A stretch of DNA of 6,398 nucleotides from Bacteroidales bacterium (GTDB lineage: Bacteria > Bacteroidota > Bacteroidia > Bacteroidales > UBA932). The DNA lies in contig JAEDMF010000095.1 of the NCBI GenBank assembly GCA_016303175.1, positions 1 to 6,398 on the forward strand, given 5' to 3'. Made by a program: the position numbers and the translations under genes. The notes below the pieces were generated by a model, which was not told where the DNA came from, searched no databases, and worked only from the letters and a program-made list of their open reading frames with translations. Positions 4,816-6,398 of the stretch are shown piece by piece (within the stretch, counting starts at the first letter, position 1; every line of letters begins with the position of its first letter).

Positions 4816-6339
4816 CTACAGGCTGGCTGCTATTTTGTCAAGTATGGACTCCCGGTACCAGACATCATTGCTCTCACGCAATTTGTCCCGAAGTTTAGCC
4901 AACATACTGCGGTAAAGGGCCTTGTTTGAGCTCCTTTTCAAGGAATGCAGCTGATAAGGGTCGGACCAGTCGTCAAAAAGCTTCATTCCGGCAAGGCTGC
5001 CATCCCTTTTGATGCTCACTTCAAAAGTGTAACGCTCCGTCTTTATACCCCTCGCCTGAGGAAAATATTTGCGTATCATACCGTCAGGGTCAGGCTCTCC
5101 GTTGAGATTCCTGATATAAAGGGCGCAATCCACTCCGGAGGGCTTCTCTCCCCTGAGAGCCGGAGCCAGATCTCTTCCCTCCGCAGTCGCGGGCACCTTG
5201 TCAGCAAGGCCGGCAAGTGAAAGGAGCGTAGGCATTATATCTATGGTACTCAGCAACATATCATCCGTCCTATGCTCAAGCACACGGGGATAACGGATAA
5301 TGAACGGCACATTGAAAGCCTCTGTCCAGATGGAATTCTTAGGGTCCTGAACACCGTGACTGCACATAGTTTCACCGTGGTCTGAAGTGAAGACAACTAT
5401 GGTATTTTCATCCAGAGCCGCCTCCCTAAGGTAGTCCATAAGCCTTCCAAACTCCCTGTCCACGGCAGTGACATTTGCGAGATAATAGCGCATCGACGGC
5501 GCTTTTTCCATCGTGGTGTCTGCATTTTCCCGGACATACAGTTCCTTAAGGCTCTTGTTTCTATAAAGGTCAAGGTCGCAGGCATTGCAGTCTCCTTCGT
5601 TAGAATAGGGGCTGTGGGGCGGGTTCATGCCGAGGCAAAGGAAGAAAGGGCGAGTCTTATCATCCCTCCCCTGCAGGAACTCTATTGCCTTGTCCACCTC
5701 GTGCTTTACAGAAAACTCATGAGGGTCGGTGCGTCTGCCATCGTTGTCCCAGTAATGGGGATTGAAGTGCTCGTCAAAGGTACCGTAGGAATACCACCAG
5801 TCAAAGCCGTGGCGCTGATGGGGCTCAGTGTAGGCATCCCACGCGGGCCATCTTTCCTCCACATAAGTGCCTGCCTTCTGGGGGTTGTTGGGCGTGGGGA
5901 ACTGGGCGTGGAACTTTCCTATGTAAGCACATTCATAACCATTGGCATGCAGTACGTCGGAGATGCACTCCGCATCGGGAGCCAGACTACAAGTCGGCCT
6001 GAGACTCATGCAGTTACTCTGTATGCCGCTGCGCTCAGGATACATTCCCGTCAGGAAAATTCCTCTGTAGGGGCTGCTGATGGGGCAGTTGCTGACAGCA
6101 TTTGACAACACCACGCTCTGACCGGCAAATTCCCTCAGGCGAGGTGTGATGGCAGGGTCAGCCTTCCACCTGACCTTGTCTGCATAGGCGGCGTCGTTCC
6201 AGAACTCCATCGAGCAGTTGCGGAACTGGTCAGGAAAAACAAAAACAATGTTGGGATTTGAAGCGTTTTGTGCCAAGGCGGTGCCACAGGACAGCAGGGA
6301 AGCCATCCCGATGGGCCATTTTGTCGTTTTTTTGGTCAT
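4816..6339 (-). CDS. Secreted Ser-type sulfatase (S1-like, alkaline phosphatase fold)
   Basis: Predicted to hydrolyse sulfate esters, probably on a glycan or small organic sulfate; the substrate cannot be told from sequence. The 507-residue product has a signal peptide (cleavage likely after ALA at about residue 23). Family landmarks are the N-terminal metal-site motif FPDQ (35-38), the active-site motif SSPYR (88-92) followed by LTGMYP, GKFH (141-144), NPPHSP (239-244), TSDHGE (318-323) with Asp320-His321, and Lys334. The nucleophile position of the C/S-x-P-x-R motif is Ser88, so this is a Ser-type enzyme. It would need an anaerobic radical-SAM maturase (anSME) to make formylglycine, and none is in this window. 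SLLSC at 14-18 is a weak lipobox alternative. The C-terminal half ends with a conserved-looking DPYQLHSL segment. Its stop is one base from the trmD stop. Only 59 bases of upstream DNA are visible, so operon context to the right is unknown. Confidence 0.93.
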   Translation of the reverse strand: MTKKTTKWPIGMASLLSCGTALAQNASNPNIVFVFPDQFRNCSMEFWNDAAYADKVRWKADPAITPRLREFAGQSVVLSNAVSNCPISSPYRGIFLTGMYPERSGIQSNCMSLRPTCSLAPDAECISDVLHANGYECAYIGKFHAQFPTPNNPQKAGTYVEERWPAWDAYTEPHQRHGFDWWYSYGTFDEHFNPHYWDNDGRRTDPHEFSVKHEVDKAIEFLQGRDDKTRPFFLCLGMNPPHSPYSNEGDCNACDLDLYRNKSLKELYVRENADTTMEKAPSMRYYLANVTAVDREFGRLMDYLREAALDENTIVVFTSDHGETMCSHGVQDPKNSIWTEAFNVPFIIRYPRVLEHRTDDMLLSTIDIMPTLLSLAGLADKVPATAEGRDLAPALRGEKPSGVDCALYIRNLNGEPDPDGMIRKYFPQARGIKTERYTFEVSIKRDGSLAGMKLFDDWSDPYQLHSLKRSSNKALYRSMLAKLRDKLRESNDVWYRESILDKIAASL

Positions 6340-6398
6340 TTCCAGTAATATGAAAAAAATAAGTTGCGTCAGATTTGAATTAGATTTTCGAGGTCAGA

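Noticed and set aside
4854..4891. Small hairpin (ATTGC/GCAAT) after trmD as its terminator
   Set aside because: The stem is only 5 bp, AT-rich, and has no U-tract, so it is within chance expectation.
6085..6087. Cys85 of the sulfatase as a Cys-type nucleophile
   Set aside because: The required spacing C-x-P-x-R is not met from Cys85 (C-P-I-S-S). The register fits only Ser88-S-P-Y-R.
5614..6105. 163-codon plus-strand open frame opposite the sulfatase gene
   Set aside because: It covers the sulfatase active-site region on the opposite strand and shows no family features.
6340..6398. Promoter for the sulfatase gene
   Set aside because: The minus strand has TATTTTTT near 6361-6354, but it lacks the final G of the -7 box and has no TTG at the right distance. 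The true promoter may lie beyond the window.

Overview
The window reads as chromosomal DNA from a member of the Bacteroidota, most likely order Bacteroidales. Three things point there: promoter -7 boxes of the TAnnTTTG type with no clear Shine-Dalgarno sequences, a YidC with a large periplasmic domain and a lysine at the groove position, and a Ser-type sulfatase with a signal peptide. I cannot name the genus.

Layout from left to right. A near-symmetrical, probably bidirectional terminator (75-119) follows rpsO (ribosomal protein S15, minus strand, 129-404). The rpsO promoter (470-499, minus) directly abuts a 13-bp terminator-like hairpin with a U-tract (431-469), which also lies just downstream of yidC. 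Next come yidC (membrane protein insertase, 534-2393, minus) and a four-repeat DUF349 protein (2418-4013, minus). They are 24 bp apart and almost certainly form one operon, with DUF349 first. The DUF349 gene carries short in-frame tandem DNA repeats at both ends. A 117-bp divergent region (4014-4130) contains two back-to-back -7 boxes, one for DUF349-yidC and one for trmD (tRNA m1G37 methyltransferase, 4131-4814, plus). trmD ends one base from the stop codon of a convergent, secreted, Ser-type S1-like sulfatase (4816-6339, minus). A strong stem-loop lies inside the shared 3' zone.

Functionally this is mostly a housekeeping island: translation (S15), tRNA modification (TrmD) and membrane protein biogenesis (YidC), plus a DUF349 protein of unknown role. 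It borders an accessory-type catabolic gene, the sulfatase, which may be the edge of a glycan-degradation locus extending to the right. I see no CRISPR array, tRNA, rRNA, insertion sequence or phage gene. No clearly new system is visible. The most interesting signals are regulatory: the terminator/promoter junction in front of rpsO, the overlapping divergent promoters, and the 1-bp convergent junction with its stem-loop.
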